The notes below the pieces were generated by a model that had not been told where the DNA came from, ran no database searches, and saw only the letters and a program-made list of their open reading frames with translations. From Cryptomeria japonica (taxonomy: Eukaryota; Streptophyta; Pinopsida; Cupressales; Cupressaceae), in NCBI RefSeq assembly GCF_030272615.1, contig NC_081406.1, positions 400,596,939 to 400,660,938 of the forward strand: DNA of 64,000 nucleotides, in the 5' to 3' direction. Position 1 is the stretch's first letter. Every line of letters begins with the position of its first letter. The translations under genes were made by a program, and so were the position numbers. This document shows, piece by piece, positions 22,534 through 34,150 of this stretch.

Positions 22534-23960
22534 GTATCACTTATGAGGAATCTGATGGTGATGCTAATGAATATATTGTGTTTGTAGCCATTAAAGAGGA
22601 GATATCTAATCAGAAGGTGTTAGTACCTTGAATGGATAACTCGGATGATTGGATCATTGATAGTGGTTGTTCACATCACATGACCGATGATCGGAGCAAA
22701 TTTTTCTCTTTGAAGGAATTTGATGGCGGAGTTGTAAGATTTGGTAATGACTCACCCTACATGGTTAAAGTTAAGGGAACTATTTATCTTAATGGAAAGA
22801 GCAGTGCAGATGATGTCTACTGGGTTGAAGGTTTAAAGCACAATATTTTGAGTGTGGCACAACTCAATGACAGAGGATACCCATTGGAGTTTAAAAATGG
22901 TATGTGCAAAATCTATGGGAGCAAAGGTGAACTGATTGCAGCTGGGAAGAAAACTAAAGGTAAGTTATTTCACCTTAATCCTAAAGTCAGTAAGTGTTTA
23001 ATTGCAAAGATAGATGATAGTTGGCTTTGGCATAGGAGATTTTGTCATATAAACTTTGATAACATTGTTAAAGTGAGTAAGTCCAAGACAATGAGAGGTT
23101 TGCCTCAGTTGGACAAACTGATTAATGCTCTATGTAAGGAATGTCAGTTGGGAAAGATGACATCCTCAAATTTCAAGAGAAAATCTTTTTCAGTGGAACA
23201 TCTGTTAGATTTGGTTCATACAGATCTTTGTGGACCAATAAGGACAAAAAGTATTCAAGGTGATAGATATTTTATGATCTTCACTGATGTTTGCTTAATG
23301 ATGATGTGGGTTACATTCTTGAAGGATAAGACTGAAGCTTTTAGTAAGTTCAAGGCATTTAGGCCCTTAACTGAGAAGGAGAGTGGTAAGAAGATAAAGT
23401 GTCCGAGGACAAATCAAGGCAGTGAATTTACTTCTAAGGAATTCACTAGATATTATGAAAAAATGGTATCAAACAATAGCTTTTTGCATCGAGGACACCA
23501 TAGCAAAATGATATTGTAGAGAGAAACAATTGGTCAGTTGTTGAAGCTATTAGGATGATGTTGATACAAGGAGGTGTAGCAAAAATTTTTGGAGAGAAGC
23601 TGTTAGCACAACTGTCTACACTAGGAACCGGATTTTGGTAAAGAGAGGTAAGGAAAGGACTCCTTATGAATATTGATATGGAAGATCACCTAATCTTACT
23701 TATGAAGGTCTATTTCTTGGTTATTCCACCAAGAGTAAGGCCTACAAGTGTTTTAACAACCGAACACAGAGAATTATTAAGAGTGCTGATGTTCGAGTGG
23801 ATGAATATCCTAAAGTCTCAGAGGAAACTAGTTTGAAGAAAAAAGATGACGATCCTTGCATTTTGTTTTGGGAACCAGAGACTGTGAAACCTGAAACCGG
23901 TAAAGCAAATACTGATGCACCAGGTCAATTGAAATAAATAATTTCAAAAGAAGATGATGA
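22534..23960 (+). pseudogene. pol: C pol: protease, GAG-pre and integrase (copy 1)
   Basis: Resumes after B with the acidic linker, a stop at 22629, then protease DDWIIDSGCSHHMT. Next are VEGLKHNILSVAQLNDRG, the GAG-pre region LWHRRFCHINFDNI and integrase HTDLCGP (Asp). The middle Asp reads Asn (RTNQGSEF). A frameshift follows near 23515, so VERN-type Glu sequence is out of frame. About 28 codons present in D (FRVFDSKCYIKR...) are deleted near 23703. The tandem duplication starts at 23011. Confidence 0.85.
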
Positions 23961-25784
23961 TAATGAAGAAGATGAACCTGAAGATAATGATCATGTTATT
24001 CTGAGATATGTGAGACTCAATCACAATCTCAAGCACATTATTGGAGATAAGGATACTGGAGTACTAACCAGAAGAAGAATAAGAGAGAATTCCTTTATGA
24101 TCTCCACTATTGAACCAAGAATTGCTAAGGAAGAATTTGGTGATGAAATTTGGATAAAAGATATAGAGGAGAAACTAGATCAAATTGAGAAAAACAACAC
24201 ATCGACCCTAGTATCCTGACCAGTAAATAAAAATGTGATAGGTAATAAGTGGGTATTCAGGAACAAGTTGAATGAAGATGGTGTTGTAGTTCGCAAAAAA
24301 GCTAGGTTGGTTTGTAAAAGTTATGCACAAGAGGAAGGAGAAGATTATGGTGAGACTTTTGTACTAGTGGCAAGACTGGAAGGTGTCATAATTTTACTTG
24401 CATTTGCAGCACATAAGAAATTCAAGGTATACCAGATGGATGTTAAGTCAACATTTTTGAATGGGATATTGGAAGATTAAGTATACATTGAGGAGCCAGA
24501 TGGTTATGCTTTGATTGATAAGAAAGACATGGTATGCAGATTGCATAAGGCTTTATATGGATTAAAAAAGGCACTAAGAGCATGGTATGAAAGGCTTCAT
24601 ACAAATCTGATGAAGATAGGTTTTTTGAAAACCAATGAAGATAGCAACATATATCTAAAATCTGAAGGAGATAAAATACTGGTCAGTGAAGTATTTGTAA
24701 ATGATATCATATTTGGAGGTAATGATGACATGAGCAATGATTTTGCAGATGAAACAGAAAATGAGTTTGAAATGTCTCTAGTGGGTGAAATAAAAAATTT
24801 CATAGGCTTGCAAATACAACAATTAAAGAATGGTTTTTTCATCACACAGTCTAAGTATGTGAAAGAGGTCTTGAAGACATTTGGTATGAGTGATTGTAAA
24901 CCAATTGGGACACCAATGGTTACAGGTTGTAATTTGTCTAAGGATGATGAATCCACATCTGCTGATGAGAAGGAATATAGGTCAATGATTGGAAAATTGC
25001 ACTATGCTCCTCACAACAAACTGGATATAGCTCATGTAGTTGGCCTAGTTGCTAGATTCCAAAAGAATCCTAAGGAAACAAATTTGATAGCAACCAAGAG
25101 GATTTTTAGATATTTAAAAGGTACTGTTGACTATGGATTATGGTATCCATATGGAGGAAATTTTGACTTGAAGGTGTACACTGATGCAGATTGGGCAGGA
25201 AATGTTAATGATCGGAAAAGCACAACCGGTGGAGCATTTTTCTTGGAGGAAGACTTGTTTCATGGAGTAGTAAAACATAGAGTTGTACATCACAATCTAC
25301 TATTGATGCTGAGTATGTTGCAGCTTACATGAGCTGTACCCAAGCTATCTAGATGAGGCACATTTTGGAAGGTTTTAAGATGCAGATTTCAGAACCTGTA
25401 AAGATCTTATGTGATAATACAAGTGCCATAAATATTTCCAAGAACCCTATTTTGCACACACAAACCAAGCATATTGAGTTGAAGTATCATTTCTTAAGGG
25501 AAAAAGTGCAGAGTAAAGATGTGATCTTGGAGCATGTTTCTATCAAGGAGCAACTTGCATAAATCTTTATTAAACCTCTTCCTAAGACTACTTTTTAGTA
25601 TCTTAGAAGTTAGCTAGGGGTTGTACCCCTTCATGAGGTTAGTTGAGCATGATGTAGATTACATCAGTCCCAGAGCTACTTGCAGAATTTTACAGCAGGA
25701 TTGGTGTAGAAATGGAGTTATTCCATAAGGGGAGCATCAAGTTGCAGGTTGTTAATGCTGAACAATAACATTTGACATTGCATA
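23011..25784 (+). repeat. Tandem duplication inside C, copy 1 (2774 bp)
   Basis: Starts TAGATGATAGTTGGC in the GAG-pre region and ends ...GACATTGCATA, downstream of RNase H. It is followed at once by copy 2 (25785-28558) with the same 2774-base period at both ends. About 7 mismatches in the first 390 bases by eye. The joint shares only a few bases (ATA). Confidence 0.9.
23990..25625 (+). pseudogene. pol: C pol: reverse transcriptase and RNase H (copy 1)
   Basis: [26 protein letters not shown] (catalytic Asp kept), stop at 24478, RLHKALYGLKKALRAWY, then VFVNDIIFGGND, where the usual YVDD has become FVND. RNase H: YTDADWAGNVNDRKSTTGGAFF, frameshift after LEEDLFHG, then CDNTSAINISKNPILHTQTKH. 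The usual tail (KPLPKTTF...) ends near 25600. Dead by both point mutation and frameshift. Confidence 0.85.
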
Positions 25785-26710
25785 TAGATGATAGTTGGCT
25801 TTGGCATAGGAGATTTTGTCATATAAACTTTGATAACATTGTTAAAGTGAGTAAGTCCAAGACAATGAGAGGTTTGCCTTAGTTGGACAAACTGATTAAT
25901 GCTCTATGTAAGGAATGTCAGTTGGGAAAGATGACATCCTCAAATTTCAAGAGAAAATCTTTTTCAGCGGAACATCTGTTACATTTGGTTCATACAGATC
26001 TTTGTGGACCAATAAGGACAAAAAGTATTCAAGGTGACAGATATTTTATGATCTTCACTGATGTTTGCTTAATGATGATGTGGGTTACATTCTTGAAGGA
26101 TAAGACTGAATCTTTTAGTAAGTTCAAGGCATTTAGGCCCTTAACTGAGAAGGAGTGTGGCAAGAAGATAAAGTGTCCGAGGACAAATCAAGGCAGTGAA
26201 TTTACTTCTAAGGAATTCACTAGATATTATGAAAAAATGGTATCAAACAATAGCTTTTTGCATCGAGGACACCATAGCAAAATGATATTGTAGAGAGAAA
26301 CAATGGGTCAGTTGTTGAAGCTATTAGGATGATGTTGATACAAGGAGGTGTAGCAAAATTTTTTGGAGAGAAGCTGTTAGCACAACTGTCTACACTAGGA
26401 ACCGGATTTTGGTAAAGAGAGGTAAGGAAAGGACTCCTTATGAATATTGATATGGAAGATCACCTAATCTTACTTATGAAGGTCTATTTCTTGGTTATTC
26501 CACCAAGAGTATGGCCTACAAGTGTTTTAACAACCGAACACAGAGAATTATTAAGAGTGCTGATGTTCGAGTGGATGAATATCCTAAAGTCTCAGAGGAA
26601 ACTAGTTTGAAGAAAAAAGATGACGATCCTTGCATTTTGTTTTGGGAACCAAAGACTGTGAAACCTGAAACCGGTAAAGAAAATACTGATGCACCAGTTC
26701 AATCAAAATA
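25785..26710 (+). pseudogene. pol: C pol: integrase (copy 2)
   Basis: Begins in the GAG-pre region (DDSWLWHRRFCHINF), so it has no protease of its own. A TAG replaces Gln at 25880. The rest is as in copy 1: HTDLCGP, RTNQGSEF, frameshift, integrase deletion, then KCFNNRTQRIIKSADVRVDE. Confidence 0.85.
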
Positions 26711-26759
26711 AATAATTTCAAAAGAAGATGATGATAATGAAGAAGATGAACCTGAAGAT

Positions 26760-28400
26760 AATGATCATGTTATTCTGAGATATGTGAGACTCAATCACAA
26801 TATCAAGCACATTACTAGAGATAAGGATACTGGAGTACTAACCAAAAGAATTATCAGAGAGAATTCCTTTATGATCTCCACTATTGAACCAAGAAATGCT
26901 AAGGAAGAATTTGGTGATGAAATTTGGATAAAAGATATAGAGGAGAAACTAGATCAAATTGAGAAAAACAACACATCGACCCTAGTACCCTGACTGGTAA
27001 ATAAAAATGTGATAGGTAATAAGTGGGTATTCAGGAACAAGTTGAATGAAGATGGTGTTGTAGTTCGCAAAAAAGATAGGTTGGTTTGTAAAAGTTATGC
27101 ATAAGAGGAAGGAGAAGATTATGGTGAGACTTTTGTACTAGTGGCAAGACTGGAAGGTGTCATAAATTTACTTGCATTTGTAGCACATAAGAAATTCAAG
27201 GTATACCAGATGGATGTTAAGTCAACATTTTTGAATGGGATATTGGAAGATTAAGTATACATTGAGGAGCCCGATGGTTATGCTTTGACTGATAAGAAAG
27301 ACATGGTATGCAGATTGCATAAGGCTTTATATGGATTAAAAAAGGCACCGACAGCATGGTATGAAAGGCTTCATACAAATCTGATGAAGATAGGTTTTTT
27401 GAAAACCAGTGAAGATAGCAACATATATCTCAAATATGAAGGAGATAAAATATTGGTCAGTGAAGTATTTGTAAATGATATCATATTTGGAGGTAATGAT
27501 GACATGAACAATGATTTTGCAGATGAAACGAAAAATGAGTTTGAAATGTCTCTAGTGGGTGAAATAAAAAATTTCATAGGCTTGCAAATACAACAATTAA
27601 AGAATGGTATTTTCATCACACAGTCTAAGTATGTGAAAGAGGTCTTGAAGAAATTTGGTATGAGTGATTGTAAACCAATTGGGACACCAATGGTTACAGG
27701 TTGTAATTTGTCTAAGGATGATGAATCCACATCTGCTGATGAGAAGGAATATAGGTCAATGATTGGAAAATTGCACTATGCTGTTCACAGCAGACTGGAT
27801 ATAGCTCATGTAGTTGGCCTAGTCGCTAGATTCCAAAAGAATCCTAAGGAAAGAAATTTGATAGCAACCAAGAGGATTTTTAGATATTTAAAAGGTACTG
27901 TTGACTATGGATTATGGTATCCATATGGAGGAAACTTTGACTTGAAGGTGTACACTGATGCGGATTGGGCAGGAAAAGTTAATGATCGAAAAAGCACAAC
28001 TGGTGGAGCATTTTTCTTGGAGGAAGACTTGTTTCATGGAGTAGTAAAACATAGAGTTGTACATCACAATCTACTACTGATGTTGAGTATGTTGCAGCTT
28101 ACATGAGTTTTACCCAAGCTATCTAGATGAGGCACATTTTGGAAGGTTTTAAGATGCAGATTTCAGAACTTTTAAAGATCTTATGTGATAATACAAGTGC
28201 CATAAATATTTCCAAGATCCCTATTTTGCACACACAAACCAAGCATATTGAGTTGAAGTATCATTTCTTAAGGGAAAAAGTGCAGAGTAAAGATGTGATC
28301 TTGGAGCATGTTTCTATCAAGGAGCAACTTGCATAAATCTTTACTAAACCTCTTCCTAAGACTACTTTTGAGTATCTTAGAAGTTAGCTAGGGGTTGTAC
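26760..28400 (+). pseudogene. pol: C pol: reverse transcriptase and RNase H (copy 2)
   Basis: As copy 1 with private changes: a TAA at 27102 ([10 protein letters not shown]), KKAPTAWYERL where copy 1 has KKALRAWYERL, and AVHSRLDIAH where copy 1 has APHNKLDIAH. FVND is shared. Copy 2 is followed by the real 3' end of the element. Confidence 0.85.
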
Positions 28401-28735
28401 CCCTTCATGAGGTTATTTGAGCATGATGTAGATTACATCAGTCCCAGAGCTACTTGCAGAATTTTACAACAGGATTGGTGTAGAAATGGAGTTATTCCAC
28501 AAGGGGAGCATCAAGTTGCAGGTTGTTGATGCTGAACAGTAATATTTGACATTGCATATTTTACTTTCAATTTGGCATTATTATCAAAGAGGGAGAAGAA
28601 CTATGTTATTTGTATGATTGACAGAGAGAAGGAAGACAAGATGAAGACAAGGTGAATACTTGGTAATGTAAACCAGGATTCCTATTCACAATCACAATAA
28701 TCAATGGTATTGATATTTGTATTGCCATTAATGTC

Positions 28736-28747
28736 AAAGGGGGAGAT
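28736..28747 (+). promoter_or_regulatory. C polypurine tract
   Basis: AAAGGGGGAGAT immediately before the 3' LTR; primes plus-strand DNA synthesis. A second purine block (AAAGAGGGAGAAGAA) lies at about 28587-28601. Confidence 0.85.
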
Positions 28748-30160
28748 ATTTGGCATTTGCATGAAGATTTCATTAATGATATGTTATGTTGTCATTGATG
28801 TTAATTAACCGGTAATGATATTTTTGTAATGATGTTTTGTAACTGGTAGGAAGAACTAGTGAAGGAAACTATAACCGGTAGGAAGAATGTGTAGAGTGAA
28901 CCGATATTGCTATGTATTGGAGAGTTGAACCGGTAAACCCTACCTGTTGATTTAAAAAACCCTAACTGATTAAGTTTGGTGAATTGGTTATATTGGTTTA
29001 TGATCTGATGATGAGCGGTACTGATTATGACACATATGATTATTGTATGAAGAGAGGTTCAAAATGATTTTGGCACGTTGATGAAATGGTTTTTTGTCTA
29101 GGGAATGAGCAAGTATATTGCATGTAATGCAAAGCATGTGATGAGTTACTAAGTTTGATGGAGCGGTAATCAAGGAACGATCGAGGCTTTCTTGAATGAT
29201 GTGTAGAGATTGCTATGTAATCCAACGGTCATACTTGAACCAACTTGTTTGTAATCTCTATGAGAGAATTAGGTTTTTGTTGTGTTACCAACCTAATTGA
29301 TTTGTTTATAAGGTTGATGAGTAGCTTAGTTTCAGAGTTGGAAAAATTTTAGTTGAGTGTGTGGTTGCCGAACTAGATGATGTATTTGTAGTTTGAGTAA
29401 AGGTGGATTGGAGCATGAAAAGGATCTGAACAAGAAAGTGTAGTGCTATTCAAATAGATCAACAAACTCCCATTGTTTTCTAACAATTACAGCAGATTGA
29501 AATCCCTTAATTGGGTAAGCTCTAACAATCTTGGTGTTAATCAAATCCTCTAACCAGGTGATCCATTAGAATGGATTTCAAATCCTCTACCGAGGTTACT
29601 CCTTATAGGGTATTGCTTCTAACAAGGCATTATAGTCAATCCCTTAACCAGGTGGTCCCTAATAGGATATGTTCTTAATAGGACTTTTACAAATCTTTAA
29701 TAGGCTAGGCTCCTAACAGGGCAAACTTCAGAAGAGTTTAGATAGTTATCTTGTGAGTCTCATCTCACTGTGGTTTTTCCCATTTGGGTTTCCATGTCAA
29801 AAATATTGTGTCAAGTGGTGAATTTTTTTGTGGTTATGTTTTTATAGTTGATTTGCTTAACTACTTAATCCACTGTGATAAGTCATGATAGCTAGAAGCA
29901 TTGTGAAATGAAGTTTTACTTATGTCAGTAAAAGCATTTGGATGTTTATGAGTTTGAAGTTGTTTACTGTTAGTTTGTTGTAATAGTCAATTAATTTATT
30001 TTGAGTTTTTATTTTGACAATGATATTGCATTGATAGTTCTAAGTTTACTTTGAGAGATTGATTTTGAGATTGGTGAAGTTACTATCAATTTTTCTATCT
30101 ACTAATTTACCCCCCCCTCTCAGAGTTAACCTGGATTCTTATTCATTCATCATACCATCA
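28748..30160 (+). repeat. C 3' LTR
   Basis: 1413 bases, partner of 14346-15739, ending ...CATACCATCA directly before the AAGGA TSD. The same short inverted-motif array lies at about 29490-29720 and the wrapped motif at about 29770-29795. Two minus-strand frames (28988-29225) are shadows. Confidence 0.9.
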
Positions 30161-31606
30161 AAGGAAATAAAGAAGAATGTCTAGCGGTATGGAAGAAGAG
30201 GAAACCAGAAGCAGAACAGTCTTTACACAAGAAAATGATACCAGAGATGAGGAGAGTGTCTCAGATGACTATTATAGTGAAGATATTATCAGTGTAATCC
30301 TTTTCATGACTCAAGAGGTTCCGGTACCTGAAGAAGAAGAAGAGGAAGAGCAAGAAGGAGAAGTAGATCTTGAAGTAGAGCTCATTAGCGCCTTGGTAGA
30401 GCTGAAGAAAAAAAGAAGAGATTTGAAGAAGGTGAAAAGGGTTGCAACTGTAGAACAAGAGATGTTGGAGAAATGTCTTGAAGAGTCCAAGAAAACAATT
30501 GCAGATCTAAAAATTCAATTAGAGGAAGCCAAGAGAATCTGTGAAGTTACTAGCACTAGTTTGAATAAAAAGGAGAAGGAGCATCAAAACCTAGAAGAAG
30601 AAATTGTCAAGCTTTGGAAGGAATTAGATAAAAGTAAGGAAGAAATGAAAGTGAGAAGAAAATATGAAGGCAACACCAATGCTTTAGACAAGATGTTGAG
30701 CAAGTAGAAGCAATCTAAGGATACCAGTGGCTTAGGATATGAATATGGTCAAAGTTCAAATAGAAAAGATACATCTGGCAAAGAGATACAGTTTACTTCT
30801 TCAAATGAAAGTGAAGAGAAGAAGACATTCACGGTAAGCAAGGATACTGGTAAGAAGACATATGTAGATGTTGTTAATAACCACCACACAAACTGGTATA
30901 CACAATCAATGAACCGAAGACCATACTCAATGCACCAACATGAAGATTAAAGGAGAAATGCAAGAGTTGATTATGAGGGATTCACTAGAGTTAGCAGCAT
31001 GAAAGGAAGACCCCTCGTAAGGCAATCATCTACAGGACCAAGACAATCCAACTAGTATGTTTCAAATTTTCATGGCTATTGTCACTAGTGTAATAAGTTC
31101 GGTCATAGAATGGAAGATTGTAGAAAAATGAATGTCAACCCCTAATTTGAGAGTAGAAACTTATTTGTTGCATTACAAAGTACAAATGTCACATGTTATA
31201 ATTGTAATGAGTTTGGTCATAAGAGTTATGAGTATAGGAAAAATGTGCAGATGTCCTACAAGAATGCTTTGGATAAATCTTTCAATACTAATGTAAAATG
31301 TTACAAGTGTCAAAATTTTGGTCACATAGCAAGGCATTGTAAGCTGAGAACTGACAAGCAAAAGAAAACAATACCAGATCAGAAGATAAAGATTAAGCTA
31401 GAACACAAGATGACAAAAGAGGAGAAGAAAGAAGAGAAACAAGTTTGGATAGAGAAGGAGAAGAAAAAGATAGAGTCAAGCTTGACTGTACAGACTGCTC
31501 TACATGCTGAAAGGAAGAATTTATGGGTAGCTGATAGTGGCTACTCAAATCACATGATTGGAGACAATAAAAAGTTTATCAAACTTGATGATTGGAATGA
31601 TGGTTC
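30161..31606 (+). pseudogene. gag: F gag, second part: coiled coil, three more knuckles, protease site
   Basis: Resumes gag of F after C, one base out of register. The 176-codon open stretch at 30177-30707 holds an acidic run, EGEVDLEVELISALVELKKKR and a long Glu/Lys-rich coiled coil. Then come three CCHC-like motifs: YCH*CNKFGHRMEDC (stop inside), CYNCNEFGHKSYEY (last Cys to Tyr) and CYKCQNFGHIARHC (intact). The protease site LWVADSGYSNHM follows, cut after DDWNDGS by element D. By itself 30177-30707 could pass for a small host gene; context says it is gag. Confidence 0.85.
31602..31606. repeat. D target-site duplication, left copy (GGTTC)
   Basis: GGTTC here and at 39168-39172, perfect. 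Joining across it restores DDWNDGSV-(H)FGDNSSIKI of F. Confidence 0.9.
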
Positions 31607-33179
31607 TGTTGGCATTATGTGAACTGGTATAAGGACATAATGATATTGTATGTTATCATTGATGTCAATATGTGATATGAAGTGAACCGGCGTATGTGTG
31701 AACTAGTATATATGCCAAAGTGAAGCGGTATATTTGCTCAAGGTGAACCGACATGTAGTTATGGGAATCGACACATGGAAGCATTATATGGCTATCAGTT
31801 GGTAGGTAGTTTCCACTTCAGGATTTTTGGTTGGAGTACCTCAAGCCTGTGTGACTCAATCGGTGATCTTTGTGTGATGAGTTAGCAGTATAACGGAGAA
31901 TAGGCTATGTTGCCATGTAAGCCCTATGAGCGTGAAGGATCTTGCATGAAGAAGACTATTACTATCTACCTTGGGAATGTGCACAGTTTGTCAAATGGTG
32001 ATAATGCGTGATGGGCTATCAGCCGCTATGAAATCAGTGGATAATGGACGATGGAGAATGTCTTGAGATTGATTCAAGATTGTTGCATTTAATGCAGTAT
32101 GATTCAATGATTAGGATTGAACAGCTTGAATTGCTTAGCCTAACAGGCTTAGGGTTTAGGGTTTTTTCTACCGACCTGTCTATTTCCTATAAGGTCGATG
32201 TTGTGTTTCTTTCTAAGGTTGTTGGCAAAATTTGTGTGTGTGTATCCAAGGGAAGTGATATGTGATTCTTGCCACACCAAAGGAGAGAAGAGATACCTGC
32301 AAAGTGAATGTGCAGAACGTGAAGAGGAGCCAAAATGGATCTGCATTAGCATTGAGTGCTATTACCAGATCATTGTAATTCCTATTGATCTTTAACCACT
32401 TCAACAGTTGTGAAATCCCTTAATAGGGTAGCCTTAACCAACTTGATACAAATTCCTTAACAGGGTAGCTTTAATCAGCTTTATTGAAATCCCTTAACAG
32501 GGTAACTTGAAGTTATTGAGTTCTGGGAAGCTATAGAGCTATGGAGATCCTTTAGCTATTGAGTTCTTGAAATCCTCTAACAAGGTAATCCTAACCAGGT
32601 TTAACCCTTAACCGGGTATTGTAGCCATCCCTTAACCGGGTGATCCCTAACAGGACCGGTTCCTAGCAAAACCTATTGTAATGTCTTTAACCAGACAAGG
32701 CTCCTAATAGAGCGGACTTCTAAAGAGTTCAAAAGTAGCTTCTGGGTATTCATCCCCACCATGGTTTTTCCCAGTTGGGTTTCCACATGAAAAATATGTG
32801 TGTCATGTGTGACGCTTTTATCTTGTGATGCTTTCTTATTACCTGTTGAGCATATGATGGTTCTGTGTTTTATGCCTGTCTATAAAACATATTGAACTAA
32901 CTATTGTGAAGATCTAATGATAGGTTACCTGTTCATGCATGAGGGTGTAATGGTACTATAGTATTGAGGTAAGAGGAAATCTGAGTGAGTGACCGGTTTA
33001 TGATTGTTTTAGTTATTCTGGGTCTTACCGGTTGCACTGTGTTTCAACTAGTATCACTGATTGCCAGTCATTTGGAGTATTTGCTGTCAATCCGGTTTTG
33101 GACTGTATTTTTGTTTGTACTAATTCACCCCCCCCCTCTCATACCATTTTGGTAGTATTCATTCATCATTGAGTTATCA
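31607..33179 (+). repeat. D 5' LTR
   Basis: TGTTGGCATTATG ... GAGTTATCA. A run of CCCTTAACAGGGTA-like motifs lies at about 32410-32700, the wrapped TTTTTCCCAGTTGGGTTTCC motif at 32764-32783 and poly-C at about 33127-33136. The partner 3' LTR is 37 bases longer, with an added ATATGTG-repeat stretch near 37640-37670. Short frames inside are not genes. Confidence 0.93.
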
Positions 33180-33193
33180 ATTGGTATTAGAGC
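33180..33193 (+). promoter_or_regulatory. D primer-binding site
   Basis: ATTGGTATTAGAGC, initiator tRNA-Met type with one change, abutting the LTR. Confidence 0.88.
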
Positions 33194-33248
33194 ACTCTAG
33201 GTCCTCTGTGTTGTAAGCTTAACCGCTTGAGGTAAAGATCCCAGTCAA

Positions 33249-34150
33249 ATGATGAAGAGGGAAGGTCCAAAGTTTAACAAGGAAAATTTTAGTATATGGA
33301 AAGATAGGATGAAGATATTCATCAGAAGCATGGGTGATCAACACTAGAGTTATGTTGAGAATGTCTATGTTGTCCCCACCAGTACTCTCACCGATGACCA
33401 AAAGAGAGAGATACAAGAAAATGGGCAAGTCATGGAAGCTCTCATTAGTAGTCTATCTGACATTGAGTTTATTGATGTTCAGGACAAGGTAAATCCCAAA
33501 GAGGTATGGGATGTTCTTGAAAATATCTATGGTGGTGATGAACATGTAAAACAGGCTAAGGAAGAAAGCCTGAGAGAGAAGTTTGAAGATATGTGAATGG
33601 TTGAAGGTGAGACCATTCAGTAGTATGGAATAAGAATCAAAATGGTTGTTGGAGAAATCAAGAGTGTAGGTGGTAAAATAGAAGATTCCACTGTGGTAAG
33701 CAAAGTCCTGAGATCCCTGTTGCCAATCTATGCAATAAGGGTTGCTGCTATTCCGGAGATGAGATCAATAGAAAAGACTAAGGTATCATTGGAATCCATC
33801 ATAGCCAAGCTGACAGCCTATGAGCTAAATAGTTTTGATGGCAGTGTTCAAAAGACTGAATCAACATTTAAAGCCTCTACTTTACCATCCAGAAAAGGAA
33901 AAGAAGCTAGCACTAGTGGTGAACCTAGTTAGAGTAGAGAAATGAATGATGAGGAGATTCTGATGGCATTTGAAGCTCTCCTTGCCAAGAAGCTTCCTAG
34001 AGGAACTGGTAAATACAAAGATAAGCTACCTTTGAAATTCTTTTCTTGTAATCGGATATGACATATTGCTATAAACTATCCTAATGGCGATAACAAGGAC
34101 AAACCAGAAAGGTTTAGGAAATTTAAAGGAGGAAACCGAAGAAACTATTT
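33249..34150 (+). pseudogene. gag: D gag
   Basis: Starts MMKREGPKFNKENFSIWKDR at 33249. Capsid motifs: FIRSMGDQH then TAG, LSDIEFIDVQ, VWDVLENIYGGDEHV and VLRSLLPIYAIRV. In-frame stops occur at about 33345, 33594, 33621 and 33930. The knuckle has decayed (FFSCNRI*HIAINY: first Cys, Gly and last Cys lost). Same frame as the downstream pol, as in many plant copia polyproteins. Confidence 0.88.

Larger units (their letters stand above)
25785..28558 (+). repeat. Tandem duplication inside C, copy 2 (2774 bp)
   Basis: Same extent and lesions as copy 1: a shared frameshift after HSKMIL, the shared ~28-codon integrase deletion near 26479, the shared TAA after GILED and the shared FVND. Lesions seen in both copies were present before the duplication. 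The copies also carry private differences. Confidence 0.9.
14346..30160 (+). mobile_element. Ty1/copia LTR retrotransposon C with internal tandem duplication and nested B
   Basis: Plus-strand copia inside gag of F. LTRs are 1394 and 1413 bases and differ at about one base in ten over the first 170 bases, so the insertion is old. It carries gag (15813), a minus-strand copia B just after the knuckle, then protease, integrase, RT and RNase H, with a 2774-bp tandem duplication of the latter three, then PPT and 3' LTR. RT has FVND in place of YVDD in both copies. Not functional. Confidence 0.9.

Noticed and set aside
24597-27730. Antisense frames of 119 residues in both pol copies of C
   Set aside because: Mirror of the RT frame on the other strand, repeated only because the region is duplicated.
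30235-30365. Acidic GAAGAA-rich tract as a microsatellite
   Set aside because: Imperfect and in frame as an acidic gag segment; codon-level low complexity rather than a simple repeat.
30177-30707. A 176-residue acidic coiled-coil protein as a possible host gene
   Set aside because: Followed by CCHC knuckles and a copia protease site, and continuous with gag of F once element C is removed.
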